A DNA stretch of 64,000 nucleotides from Paludibacteraceae bacterium (lineage in GTDB: Bacteria; Bacteroidota; Bacteroidia; Bacteroidales; Paludibacteraceae): contig JAFTOD010000003.1 in the NCBI GenBank assembly GCA_017451525.1, positions 1-64,000 on the forward strand. Direction: 5' to 3'. Shown in pieces: positions 1 to 7,369 of the stretch. The notes under the pieces were generated by a model. The model made no database searches. It saw only the letters and a list, made by a program, of their open reading frames with translations, and was not told the DNA's origin. Position 1 is the first letter of the stretch. Each line of letters starts with the position of its first letter. The translations under genes were made by a program, and so were the position numbers.

Positions 1-1384
1 CATCTCCAATTGCTATTATAGTATCTGGAATAATGACTGATGTAACAGATTCTAAACAATCTACGACAACGCTATCTACAATACATAATCCATTTTCTTC
101 ATAAATAGTGGCACCCCAATATTTATTTTCTTCTGCATTTAGGGAACTATTGTTGATAAAATTATTTCTGGTAAACGTACAACCATCGAACGCATTTTCG
201 CCAATATTTGTTACGCTATTGGGGATGGTGATATATGAGAGAGAAGTATGTCCAAAAACATGATCTCCAATACTTGTGACACTATTTGGAATAATTATTG
301 AGTCAATAGAACAATACCAAAATGCATAATTGCCAATACTTGCTACACCATTAGGGATGATGATAGATTTTAAAGAATAACACCATGCGAAGGCATAATT
401 TTCTATCTTAGTCACGCTTTGGGGAATAATGACAGAAGTGAGCGATTCGCAAGACGAAAATGCATTATCTCCAATAGTCGTCACGCTATTAGGAATTATT
501 GTATTTTTACAACCAACGATAAGTCTATTTGTGGCGGTTTCAATAATGGCGTTGCAGTTGTCACGACTATCATAAATTGTATTGCCTTCCTCAACTTTAA
601 TAGAAGCGAGAGAGGGACATCTGTCAAACACGCGAGATCCAATACTTGTTACGCTATTAGGAATAGTGATAGAAGTTAGCGAAGAGCAAGCATCGAAAGC
701 ACCATCTCCAATGTTCGTTACGCTGTTGGGGATGGTGATGGAGGTGAGCGATTCGCAAAAATAGAAAGCATAAGGTTCAATGCTTTTTACACTATTTGGA
801 ATAGAGAATGAAGTTATAGGAGAACCACAGAAAGCAGCCCATCCAATAATCGGCACGCTATTAGGAATTATTGTATTTTGGCACCCAGCAATAAGGGTAT
901 TAGTAGCGGTTTCGATAATCGCATTACAATTGTCACGACTATCGTATTGGGTATTACCATCTTCTACGATGATAGAAGTGAGGGATGAACACTCAGAAAA
1001 TGCATTGTGTTCAATTAGTTTTACACCATTGGGAATGACAATAGAAGTAAAATTGCAACCATAAAAAGCATATTTTCTTATAATCGTTATGTTATTTGGA
1101 ATTATTACAGAGGTTATCTGCGAACTTGATGGAGTGCAAGGATGACTAAAAGCGTTATCTCCAATACTCGTAACAAGATATGTGACGTTGTTATATGTAA
1201 CATTCTCGGGAATGACTATGTCCTTTAAATTTTCATAATTATCACATGACCAATATCTTTGGTATGTTACTTCTACCGTTGTGTCACTGGTGATATTATA
1301 ATACAAGTCACCTGATTGGAAATCGTATGCCCAAAGGGGTATGGTGGCAAATAGTGCCATGAAGAGAGAAAAGAGTTTTCTCAT
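1..1384 (-). CDS. BspA-like leucine-rich repeat surface protein (3' part beyond window)
   Basis: The reverse strand is open from an ATG at 1384 to the window edge (461 codons, no stop), so the C-terminus is not visible. The first 19 residues are a Sec signal peptide (MRKLFSLFMALFATIPLWA). After a short beta-rich lead-in come many copies of an approximately 23-residue LRR_5 (Treponema/BspA type) repeat with the pattern SITIPNSVTSIGDxAFxxC. Two longer inserts around YDSRDNCNAIIETATN occur at about 870-960 and 490-590; this insert is typical of BspA-family proteins. Proteins of this family are exported and act in adhesion or surface interaction, but no partner can be inferred. The gene lies directly downstream of the structured RNA at 1447-1778, about 60 bases after its terminator, and I see no separate TAnnTTTG box in between. 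Confidence 0.9.
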   Translation of the reverse strand, partial: MRKLFSLFMALFATIPLWAYDFQSGDLYYNITSDTTVEVTYQRYWSCDNYENLKDIVIPENVTYNNVTYLVTSIGDNAFSHPCTPSSSQITSVIIPNNITIIRKYAFYGCNFTSIVIPNGVKLIEHNAFSECSSLTSIIVEDGNTQYDSRDNCNAIIETATNTLIAGCQNTIIPNSVPIIGWAAFCGSPITSFSIPNSVKSIEPYAFYFCESLTSITIPNSVTNIGDGAFDACSSLTSITIPNSVTSIGSRVFDRCPSLASIKVEEGNTIYDSRDNCNAIIETATNRLIVGCKNTIIPNSVTTIGDNAFSSCESLTSVIIPQSVTKIENYAFAWCYSLKSIIIPNGVASIGNYAFWYCSIDSIIIPNSVTSIGDHVFGHTSLSYITIPNSVTNIGENAFDGCTFTRNNFINNSSLNAEENKYWGATIYEENGLCIVDSVVVDCLESVTSVIIPDTIIAIGD

Positions 1385-1446
1385 AATTGTTTGAATTTTA
1401 AGGGTTAATATTGTTGTTTGTTTATTGGCTATTTACACATATAGAG

Positions 1447-1480
1447 ACAAAAAAGCGGGACTGCACTGTTGCTGTCCGCT
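1447..1480 (-). terminator. Terminator of structured RNA copy A
   Basis: Read on the reverse strand, a GCGGAC/GTCCCGC stem enclosing an AACA-centred loop is followed by six T. The equivalent hairpin at 9476-9514 has a different stem sequence (GTGGA/TCCAC) but the same AACA loop, which supports a conserved structure. Confidence 0.7.
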
Positions 1481-1778
1481 ACATGAGGCTCTGGTATTGC
1501 CTGTAAATCCGAACTAGCAACACCGAAGCCCACGCCGATATGTACGCACACGCACACCTGTCTTTTTAGGTGTACGGAGATAGATATACATATCCCGAGG
1601 ACATCAAAATGCTGCAATGTGTTGGATTTACGTTGAATTTACCAGATTCCATGTAGCCAAGCACAAAGCGCGTTGGACACCCGATAAAACGGGTTTTATC
1701 GGGGACCCCGTTTTGACGCCTTATTATGTCTGTAACTACCCACCCGAAAGACATAATTCCAAGGCGTGGGCTAATTAC
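1447..1778 (-). ncRNA. Structured non-coding RNA, copy A (about 330 nt)
   Basis: On the reverse strand a canonical promoter is followed by about 330 nt that align in blocks with 9218-9514. Shared blocks: the 5' end CACCCGYAATT; a CACGCC...GGCGT segment flanking an ATGTCT/AGACAT pair; GATGTCCTCGGGATRTGTAT; GTGTGCGTGTGCGTACATAT; GGCGTGGGCTTCG; and AGAGCCTC. GCCCACGCC near the 5' end is the exact complement of GGCGTGGGC near the 3' end (a 9-bp closing helix; 7 bp in copy B), and GATATGTA pairs with TACATATC, with a G-U change in copy B. A further hairpin, CCCGATAAAA/TTTTATCGGG (1680-1703), is specific to this copy. It ends in a GCGGAC...GTCCCGC stem followed by T6. No open reading frame is shared by the copies. 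Promoter-to-terminator Bacteroidales RNAs such as the published Bacteroidales-1 motif are possible relatives, but I cannot assign it. Confidence 0.65.
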
Positions 1779-1783
1779 GGGTG

Positions 1784-1814
1784 CAAAGGTACGGAAAAAT
1801 TTGCGGATGTGCAA
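1784..1814 (-). promoter_or_regulatory. Promoter of structured RNA copy A
   Basis: On the reverse strand TACCTTTG (1791-1784) has TTGC (1814-1811) 19 bases upstream, the Bacteroidota -7/-33 arrangement. It drives the RNA and possibly, by read-through, the BspA-like gene. Confidence 0.75.
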
Positions 1815-2143
1815 ATTTTGAGTAGAAAAAGTTTTAGTAGTTTTAAAAGTTTTAAGGTAATAGAGTTGTTTTTTTGTGTCGGGAATCGAGTCTCGGGCAT
1901 AGAGGTTAGAGGCGAGAAGATTCTCGCGATGGGAAGCGCGAGAGCATAACAGCCAATGGAGCGCAAGGATACTCAGCGTATCGCCGAGCACTTGACAGGT
2001 AGCATGGTACGGGGAAAGTACTGGATGGCGATGGAGTGGTTTCGGAGTGGTAATGAGCTGGTTTCGAGAAATATCCATACCTAATGCAATAATGGACAAA
2101 ACCGACAAACGCATCCATCTTTTCAAAAAAAAGTGCTCGCACA
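1815..2143. other. Intergenic stretch without recognised gene
   Basis: About 330 bases between two divergent promoters. I see a small GCGAGAA/CTCGC hairpin near 1912-1928 but no convincing coding frame, RNA gene or copy of the repeats found elsewhere in the window. Open frames here run antisense across the RNA region and look accidental. Confidence 0.5.
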
Positions 2144-2175
2144 TTTGCGTATGTGCGTTTTTTGTAGTACCTTTG
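2144..2175 (+). promoter_or_regulatory. Promoter of the 2214 operon
   Basis: TTTG (2144-2147), 20-base spacer, TACCTTTG (2168-2175). The spacer contains GTATGTGCGTTTTTTGTAG and is almost identical to the spacer of the promoter at 54004-54035. Confidence 0.85.
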
Positions 2176-2213
2176 CGCCGCTAAAGTATAGAATAATTAA
2201 ATCATAAAAGCAT

Positions 2214-2930
2214 ATGAAAAAGATATTTTTTATCCTTGCATTTGGCTTTTGGCTCTTTGCTCCAATGGCAATGGCGCAGGTGCAGCCAGGCGATACGCAG
2301 TATGCCGTGTCGCTGCACGTTGGGTATGGGCACAACCTGACATACGGGTCGTATGCGAACTTTGACATCGATGCCTATCTACCTATTAACCAGCATTTTG
2401 ATATGCAAGCCAGTGTCCGAACCAGTACCGCCAACTTCTACACGGCGGGGGTGCAACTCAGACCAAAATTCGTATTGCCCGTGGGCGAACTATACCTCGA
2501 AGACCGACTGATGATGAGATGGGTCAACAGAGATAGCTTCCGCGATTTTGTACACGCTTTCTCGGTGGGATACAAGATGCAATATGTGAATGTGCAAGTG
2601 GGTATGAGCAATCGTATCATCACGCCATTGCCATACACCAATCGCAGCGAAGATGAGATGATTCTCGAACCATTTGATGCCGTGTATCGCGTGGAAGCGT
2701 TTGTGCGACCACAGACATCGCCATGGAATATCAGCTTGTGTCTCTCGAATATGGACAACTACCAAGTGGAGCGGATGTGGCAACCGATGTTCTACCTCGG
2801 CGGTTGGTACGATATCAACGAGCATTGGCGCGTACGCCTATCAGGCAAAATGAAACTGGCGGGAATGTTCCACCTCAATGCGCACTACTATGGCGCAGAA
2901 CTGCGTGCGGGTGCGGAATACCGATTTTAA
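2214..2930 (+). CDS. Conserved outer-membrane beta-barrel protein
   Basis: 238 residues beginning with a signal peptide ending at AMA-QVQPG. The mature part alternates short amphipathic strands and ends in a C-terminal phenylalanine (AGAEYRF), as expected for an outer-membrane barrel. Repeated aromatic/glycine strands (VSLHVGYGHNL, AFSVGYKMQYVNVQVGMS, YYGAELRAGAEYRF) support this; no enzyme motif is visible. The family is a Bacteroidales conserved hypothetical of unknown function. It is first in a unit with the phosphoesterase, folK and the pseudouridine synthase, each closely spaced. The signal-peptide codons 2241-2261 are three near-identical 7-base units (TTTGGCT type). An outer-membrane porin or adhesin role is possible but not shown. 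Confidence 0.8.
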   Translation: MKKIFFILAFGFWLFAPMAMAQVQPGDTQYAVSLHVGYGHNLTYGSYANFDIDAYLPINQHFDMQASVRTSTANFYTAGVQLRPKFVLPVGELYLEDRLMMRWVNRDSFRDFVHAFSVGYKMQYVNVQVGMSNRIITPLPYTNRSEDEMILEPFDAVYRVEAFVRPQTSPWNISLCLSNMDNYQVERMWQPMFYLGGWYDINEHWRVRLSGKMKLAGMFHLNAHYYGAELRAGAEYRF

Positions 2931-2963
2931 TTAAGAATTTTGAATTACGAATTTTGAATTATG
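2931..2963 (+). repeat. 7-base-period array at the phosphoesterase start codon
   Basis: Four units of TTNNGAA type (TTAAGAA, TTTTGAA and so on) fill the whole gap between the barrel stop codon and the ATG at 2961, which falls in the fifth, partial unit. Comparable arrays precede 6767, 7370, 14337 and 34987. Confidence 0.75.
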
Positions 2964-3869
2964 AAAAAGAATATACAAATTTGTCTTGGCTCCTTGTTCC
3001 TTGTTCTTGGTTCCATCTTCACCGCTTGCGGACCAGAGGCACGATTGGATATGGTGGGTATGTTTGCTGGTACTTCACCAAAGATTGATGAACGATTTGA
3101 GGAATCCAAAGTATATAATGACCAGCATGGTTTCATCACGCTGCAAGCCCCAGTGGATGACTATCGCGTGTATGTGTGTACCGACACCCATGTGACCAAA
3201 ACACAAACGCGTTGGACATACTTCATTGATACCTATCGCCATGACCCGCTGTGTCCTGTAGCTGTGCATTTGGGCGATATCATCGATGCGCAAAACTATT
3301 TCGATGAGATGTACTCGGCATATCAGGCAGTGCCGCTCAATCCCGCGAAAAAGGATACACTGATGGCGGTAGCAGGCAACCACGATATTTATTTCAAACA
3401 GTGGCCAGAGTATATCAAGTATTTCAAGACGTGCTACTACTACTTCATCGTAGAGACTCCTTCGGGAAAGAAGGACCTGTTCGTGGTCTATGATTCGGCA
3501 GACGGCACGGTGGGCAGCAAACAGTTGCAATGGCTTCGTGAGACATTGGAGTGGGCAGATAAGCAGGATTTTCGCCATATCGTAGCATGTACGCATACGC
3601 ATTTCTTCAAACGTGATGGCTCGCAAGGACATACCTCCAACTATACGCAAGAAGAGACCTATGCGCTGCTCAACTTGTTTGAAAAGCATGGGGTAGATAT
3701 GGTATGGTCGGGACACGACCACTCGCGCGAAATCACCCAAGTGAAGGATATGACTTGTATCGTGGTGGACTCGATGAAAGATGAGGACAAGAAACCCTTC
3801 TACATGCTCGTGACCATGGGCGAGAAGATTGATTATGAGTTTGTCTCGGTAGCTGATATCCAAAAATAG
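2961..3869 (+). CDS. Calcineurin-like metallophosphoesterase lipoprotein
   Basis: 302 residues. A lipoprotein signal ends in the lipobox FTAC-G (Cys22 region), so the protein is probably anchored to a membrane facing the periplasm or surface. The metallophosphoesterase fold is shown by the ordered metal-binding motifs: DTH (CTDTHVTKT), GD-x-D (HLGDIIDAQ), GNHD (VAGNHDIY), H (ACTHTHFF) and GHDH (WSGHDHSREI). All core metal ligands are therefore present; the substrate (nucleotide, phospholipid head group or phosphodiester) cannot be told from sequence. The signal-peptide codons 2985-3019 form a 7-base array (CCTTGTT twice in tandem). The stop overlaps the GTG start of folK by one base. Confidence 0.85.
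   Translation: MKKNIQICLGSLFLVLGSIFTACGPEARLDMVGMFAGTSPKIDERFEESKVYNDQHGFITLQAPVDDYRVYVCTDTHVTKTQTRWTYFIDTYRHDPLCPVAVHLGDIIDAQNYFDEMYSAYQAVPLNPAKKDTLMAVAGNHDIYFKQWPEYIKYFKTCYYYFIVETPSGKKDLFVVYDSADGTVGSKQLQWLRETLEWADKQDFRHIVACTHTHFFKRDGSQGHTSNYTQEETYALLNLFEKHGVDMVWSGHDHSREITQVKDMTCIVVDSMKDEDKKPFYMLVTMGEKIDYEFVSVADIQK
2985..3019 (+). repeat. 7-base-period array encoding part of a signal peptide
   Basis: Five 7-base units around CCTTGTT (two identical in tandem, flanked by CTTGGCT, CTTGGTT and CCATCTT) encode residues LGSLFLVLGSIF of the lipoprotein signal. Confidence 0.6.
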
Positions 3870-4294
3870 TGCTTATCTACTTTGGCATAGGAACCAATCT
3901 GGGCAATCGCGAGGCAAATCTGCAAACGGCACTGCAACTGCTGGATGAACGAGTAGGGGAGCAATTGGCGTGCTCGTCGGTGTACAGGAGTGCGCCACAG
4001 GGCTTTGTTTCGGACAATGAGTTTGCAAATATTGTGGCAGTATATGAAACAGAGTATTCGCCCGAAGAAGTGCTACTTCTCACTCAGCAGATTGAGCGCG
4101 ACATGGGACGCACACGAAAATCGGTGAATGGCGTGTATCATGACCGAGTAATTGATATTGACCTGCTGCAAGCAATCCTAAATTCAAAAGCAATAATTCA
4201 AAATTCATCAACCCTCACTCTGCCACATCCTCGTATGCAAGAGCGTGACTTTGTGATGATTCCTCTCCGCGAGGTAGAAGCATTATTACACTAA
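3869..4294 (+). CDS. folK: 2-amino-4-hydroxy-6-hydroxymethyldihydropteridine diphosphokinase (HPPK)
   Basis: 141 residues. HPPK transfers pyrophosphate from ATP to 6-hydroxymethyl-dihydropterin in folate biosynthesis. Family motifs in order: GTNLGNREANL near the N-terminus, SSVYRSAPQG, the DRVIDIDLL metal/ATP motif, and LPHPRMQERDFVMIPLREV at the C-terminus. The best start is the GTG at 3869, inside the preceding stop (TAGTG), giving translational coupling. Between DIDLL and LPHPR, where the family normally has a short YGD-type loop, the gene carries a 7-base-period array (4179-4213) that includes a 16-base exact match to the intergenic array before iorB; this looks like an in-frame repeat insertion in a tolerant loop. 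Confidence 0.9.
   Translation: MLIYFGIGTNLGNREANLQTALQLLDERVGEQLACSSVYRSAPQGFVSDNEFANIVAVYETEYSPEEVLLLTQQIERDMGRTRKSVNGVYHDRVIDIDLLQAILNSKAIIQNSSTLTLPHPRMQERDFVMIPLREVEALLH
4179..4213 (+). repeat. 7-base-period array inside folK
   Basis: Five units of the AWAATTC/AAAATTC type. The 16-mer ATAATTCAAAATTCAT at 4193-4208 also occurs at 6728-6743 in the iorA-iorB gap. Confidence 0.7.
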
Positions 4295-4295
4295 T

Positions 4296-4991
4296 ATGCA
4301 GGTATTATACGAAGACAACCATATAATAGCCGTCAGCAAGACTTGCCACGAGATTGTGCAAGGCGACAAGACGGGTGATACCCCCCTGTCGGATATCGTA
4401 AAGGCGTATATCAAAGAAAAATATCAGAAGCCAGGCGAAGTGTTTCTTGGGGTTACGCATCGTTTAGACCGTCCTACCACGGGCGTGGTGCTGTTTGCAC
4501 GTACCAGCAAAGCATTGAAGCGACTCAATGCTATGTTTCAATCGCACGAGCAGATACAGAAGACCTATTGGGCGATTGTGGAGAAGAATGAAAGGCTATT
4601 AGGCGATAAGGCTAATGAGGTAATGAGGCTTGAGAACTACCTTTGGCGTAACGAGAAGCAAAATAAGTCGTTTGTAGTCAAGCCAGGAACCAAAGATGCC
4701 AAACGCGCTGTGCTAACTTATAAGGTGATAGCCAAGAGTGAGCGGTATATGCTGTTGGAAATCAATCTGGAAACAGGTCGCCATCATCAGATTCGTTGTC
4801 AGTTGGCAGCGATAGGTTTGCCTATCAAAGGTGACTTGAAATATGGTGCCAAGCGTAGTAATCCCGATGGAGGTATATCGCTACACGCTCGTAAGATAGA
4901 GTTTATTCATCCTGTGAGCAAACTGCCTATCTCAATCACTGCTCCCGTGCCCGATGATGCTCTCTGGCATGTTTTAGAGCAACAGATATAA
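4296..4991 (+). CDS. RluA-family pseudouridine synthase
   Basis: 231 residues, starting two bases after the folK stop. RluA-type enzymes isomerise specific uridines of rRNA or tRNA. The catalytic aspartate is in HRLDRPTTGVVLFA (about residue 55); the second conserved block LETGRHHQIRCQLAAIG and the C-terminal GGISLHARKIEF follow. There is no N-terminal S4 domain, so it belongs to the short RluA/RluC-like group and the exact rRNA position is not predictable. Residues RLLGDKANEVMRLE are encoded by a weak 7-base-period stretch (4593-4634), longer than expected at this point of the fold. Last gene of the 2214 unit. Confidence 0.85.
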   Translation: MQVLYEDNHIIAVSKTCHEIVQGDKTGDTPLSDIVKAYIKEKYQKPGEVFLGVTHRLDRPTTGVVLFARTSKALKRLNAMFQSHEQIQKTYWAIVEKNERLLGDKANEVMRLENYLWRNEKQNKSFVVKPGTKDAKRAVLTYKVIAKSERYMLLEINLETGRHHQIRCQLAAIGLPIKGDLKYGAKRSNPDGGISLHARKIEFIHPVSKLPISITAPVPDDALWHVLEQQI

Positions 4992-5030
4992 ATGTTTTAC
5001 AACATAAATGCCTGAAAATTGCACTATGTA

Positions 5031-5062
5031 TTTGCATAGGTGCGATTTTTTTTGTAACTTTG
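5031..5062 (+). promoter_or_regulatory. Promoter of the iorA operon
   Basis: TTTG (5031-5034), 20-base spacer, TAACTTTG (5055-5062). The spacer has CATAGGTGCGATTTTTTTTG, related to the GTATGTGC-T6 spacers at 2144, 54004 and 63264. Confidence 0.8.
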
Positions 5063-5087
5063 CACACCTAAAAAATGCAATAATACC

Positions 5088-6731
5088 ATGAAACACCTAT
5101 TATTAGGCGATGAAGCCATAGCGCAAGGCGCTATTGATGCTGGATTGAGTGGCGTGTATGCTTATCCAGGCACGCCATCTACTGAGATTACTGAGTATAT
5201 ACAATTGAGCGAAAAGCGCAAAGGCGATGAGGCGAAAGACAAGATTTTTTGCCAATGGGCTACCAACGAGAAGACCGCTATGGAAGGCGCACTCGGTATG
5301 TCCTATATGGGCAAGCGCGCGCTTGTGTGCATGAAACATGTGGGCATGAATGTCTGCGCGGATGCGTTTATGAATGCTGCTATCACGGGCGTGAACGGCG
5401 GATTGGTGGTAGTGGCAGCGGATGACCCATCGATGCACTCCTCGCAAAACGAACAAGACTCGCGTTTCTATGCGAAATTCGCCATGATCCCATGCCTCGA
5501 ACCAAGCAACCAACAAGAGGCATACGACATGATGCACTATGCCTTCGACCTCTCCGAATCATTGCGCACACCTATCTTACTGCGCGTGACTACGCGCATG
5601 GCGCACTCGCGTGCGGTGGTCGAGACAATGGACACTCCTCGTGAGCAAAATGCCTTGTCTGCGCCTGAAAATACCAATCATTTTATTCTTTTGCCAGCTT
5701 TCGCACGCAAAAACTATGCGGAATTGGTAGAAGCGCAATCTGATTTCGTGCAAACGAGTGAGGAGTCGCAATACAACCAATATACCAAAGGCAGTAATCC
5801 GAAGAAAGCCATTGTAACGACTGGTATTGCGTATAACTACCTTATGGAGGCTATAGGCGAAGCATCCAATACCCATTATCCATTAGCCAATAGCGAAGCG
5901 TCCATCCTTAAGATTACCCAATACCCATTGCCTAAGGCATTGATCGATCAGATGGTAGCCGATGGTGCAGAGGAGATTCTTGTTATGGAGGAGGGACAAC
6001 CCATAGTGGAAGAACTATTGCGCGGTATGGTGCCATCTTCTGTGGCTGTCAATGGCCGACTGACGGGCGACCTCCCTCGCATGGGCGAACTCACACCCGA
6101 CAGTGTCGCCCTCGCCTTATCGCCTCATAGCGAAGCGTCCAATAGCCCATTGCCTATACCCGAACTAGTCGTTGGTCGTCCACCTGCACTGTGCCAAGGT
6201 TGTGGTCACCGCGATATGTATGCTGCGCTCAATGAGGTGGCTCGCGAACATGAGAATGCCAAGATTTTCGGCGATATAGGTTGTTACACCTTGGGTGCAT
6301 TGTCACCTTTCCATGCTATCCACGCTTGTGTGGAGATGGGTGCGAGTATCACTATGGCGAAAGGTGCTGCTGATGCAGGACAGTTCCCTTCGTTTGCGGT
6401 GATTGGCGATAGTACGTTTACGCATTCGGGCATGACGGGATTGCTAGACTGCGTGAATAGCAAGGCGAATGTGGTAGTGCTGATTTCCGATAACCTCACC
6501 ACAGGTATGACTGGCGGACAAGATTCTGCGGGTACTGGCAGACTGGAAGCTATCTGCGTGGGATTGGGCGTAGAGAAAGAGCATGTGCGCGTGGTAGTGC
6601 CATTGCCAAAGAATATGGAGGAGATCAAGCAAGTGCTCCGCGAGGAGGTGGCTTACAACGGCACCAGTGTTGTCATCGCCCGCCGTGAGTGTATCCAAAC
6701 CCTCAAACGCCACCTCAAAGCAAAAAAATAA
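5088..6731 (+). CDS. iorA: Indolepyruvate ferredoxin oxidoreductase, alpha subunit
   Basis: 547 residues. With IorB it couples aryl-pyruvate decarboxylation to aryl-acetyl-CoA with ferredoxin reduction; in anaerobic gut Bacteroidales the reverse reaction can supply aromatic amino acids from aryl-acetates. Visible parts: N-terminal pyrimidine-binding domain (YAYPGTPSTEITEY near residue 25), a central linker, and the C-terminal thiamine-diphosphate domain with CQGCGHRDMY, GDIGCYTLGALSPFH and GDSTFTHSGMTGLLD. The protein ends at RRECIQTLKRHLKAKK, so the C-terminal double 4Fe-4S ferredoxin domain of the archaeal enzyme is absent. The linker holds two 7-base-period inserts (5852-5906 and 6121-6162) encoding SEAS-containing loops. 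Confidence 0.92.
   Translation: MKHLLLGDEAIAQGAIDAGLSGVYAYPGTPSTEITEYIQLSEKRKGDEAKDKIFCQWATNEKTAMEGALGMSYMGKRALVCMKHVGMNVCADAFMNAAITGVNGGLVVVAADDPSMHSSQNEQDSRFYAKFAMIPCLEPSNQQEAYDMMHYAFDLSESLRTPILLRVTTRMAHSRAVVETMDTPREQNALSAPENTNHFILLPAFARKNYAELVEAQSDFVQTSEESQYNQYTKGSNPKKAIVTTGIAYNYLMEAIGEASNTHYPLANSEASILKITQYPLPKALIDQMVADGAEEILVMEEGQPIVEELLRGMVPSSVAVNGRLTGDLPRMGELTPDSVALALSPHSEASNSPLPIPELVVGRPPALCQGCGHRDMYAALNEVAREHENAKIFGDIGCYTLGALSPFHAIHACVEMGASITMAKGAADAGQFPSFAVIGDSTFTHSGMTGLLDCVNSKANVVVLISDNLTTGMTGGQDSAGTGRLEAICVGLGVEKEHVRVVVPLPKNMEEIKQVLREEVAYNGTSVVIARRECIQTLKRHLKAKK
5852..5906 (+). repeat. 7-base-period array inside iorA (first)
   Basis: Units of CCAATAC/CCATTAT/CCATTAG/CCAATAG type in exact 7-base register, then CGAAGCG. 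It encodes the loop between SNTHYPL and NSEAS; a shorter piece follows at 5917-5937. Confidence 0.7.
6121..6162 (+). repeat. 7-base-period array inside iorA (second)
   Basis: The core TAGCGAAGCGTCCAATAGCC at 6128-6147 shares TAGCGAAGCGTCCA with the first iorA array and with the ALDH gene (58781-58800, reverse). It encodes SPHSEASNSPLPIP, a low-complexity loop between two enzyme domains. Confidence 0.65.
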
Positions 6732-6762
6732 TTCAAAATTCATAATTCAAAATTCATAATTA
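6728..6762 (+). repeat. 7-base-period array before iorB
   Basis: Five 7-base units alternating ATAATTC and AAAATTC fill the iorA-iorB gap and end five bases before the iorB ATG. Confidence 0.8.
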
Positions 6763-6766
6763 ACTT

Positions 6767-7345
6767 ATGAAACGCGATATAATTTTAGCAGGCGTAGGCG
6801 GACAAGGTATCCTATCTATTGCCACAGTGATTGGCGAGGCAGCCCTTAAGGAGGGCCTCTATTTGAAGCAAGCCGAAGTGCATGGTATGAGCCAGCGAGG
6901 CGGTGATGTGCAATCCAATCTCCGTTTATCCAGCGAACCCATCTATTCGGATTTGATTCCAAAGGGTGGGGCAGATATCATCATCTCGCTCGAACCAATG
7001 GAAGCATTGCGCTATTTGCCATACCTCAAACCCGATGGATGGATTGTCTCCTCGTGCAAACCTTTTGTGAATATCCCTAATTATCCTGATATTGAGCAGG
7101 TACTGGAGCACATTAAAGCAGTCAAGAACCACGTGCTATTAGATGTAGAGGTGCTTGCCAAAGAGGCGGGTGCTCCTTTGCAAGCAGCGAATATGGTGCT
7201 CTTGGGTGCAGCTATCCCTATGTTGGGCATTGACCATGATAAGATTGTTGCAGGCGTGGAGCGCATCTTCGCCCGCAAAGGCGAAGCCGTTGTAGCTGCT
7301 AACCTTGCTGCCATCGAAGCTGGCTTCCGTGCCTCTCGCCTTTAA
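6767..7345 (+). CDS. iorB: Indolepyruvate ferredoxin oxidoreductase, beta subunit
   Basis: 192 residues, the gamma-type (2-oxoacid oxidoreductase family) partner of IorA. Motifs: the N-terminal GVGGQGILSIATVIGEAA block, AEVHGMSQRGGDVQSNLR, and LEPMEALRYLPYL, all typical of IorB. ATG at 6767 is the first in-frame start after the iorA stop. The gap to iorA is only a repeat array, and the stop codon lies in another 7-base array (7332-7366) that continues to the aminotransferase start, so the three genes are probably one transcript. Confidence 0.92.
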   Translation: MKRDIILAGVGGQGILSIATVIGEAALKEGLYLKQAEVHGMSQRGGDVQSNLRLSSEPIYSDLIPKGGADIIISLEPMEALRYLPYLKPDGWIVSSCKPFVNIPNYPDIEQVLEHIKAVKNHVLLDVEVLAKEAGAPLQAANMVLLGAAIPMLGIDHDKIVAGVERIFARKGEAVVAANLAAIEAGFRASRL

Positions 7346-7366
7346 CCTTTCACCTCTAACCTCATA
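7332..7366 (+). repeat. 7-base-period array spanning the iorB stop codon
   Basis: Five units of CCTYTNN type (CCTCTCG, CCTTTAA, CCTTTCA, CCTCTAA, CCTCATA). The second unit contains the iorB stop TAA; the array ends three bases before the aminotransferase ATG. Confidence 0.75.
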
Positions 7367-7369
7367 AAT

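Noticed and set aside
419-1064. Several forward frames in the left end
   Set aside because: They are antisense to the BspA-like gene, and their apparent repeats mirror its leucine-rich repeats.
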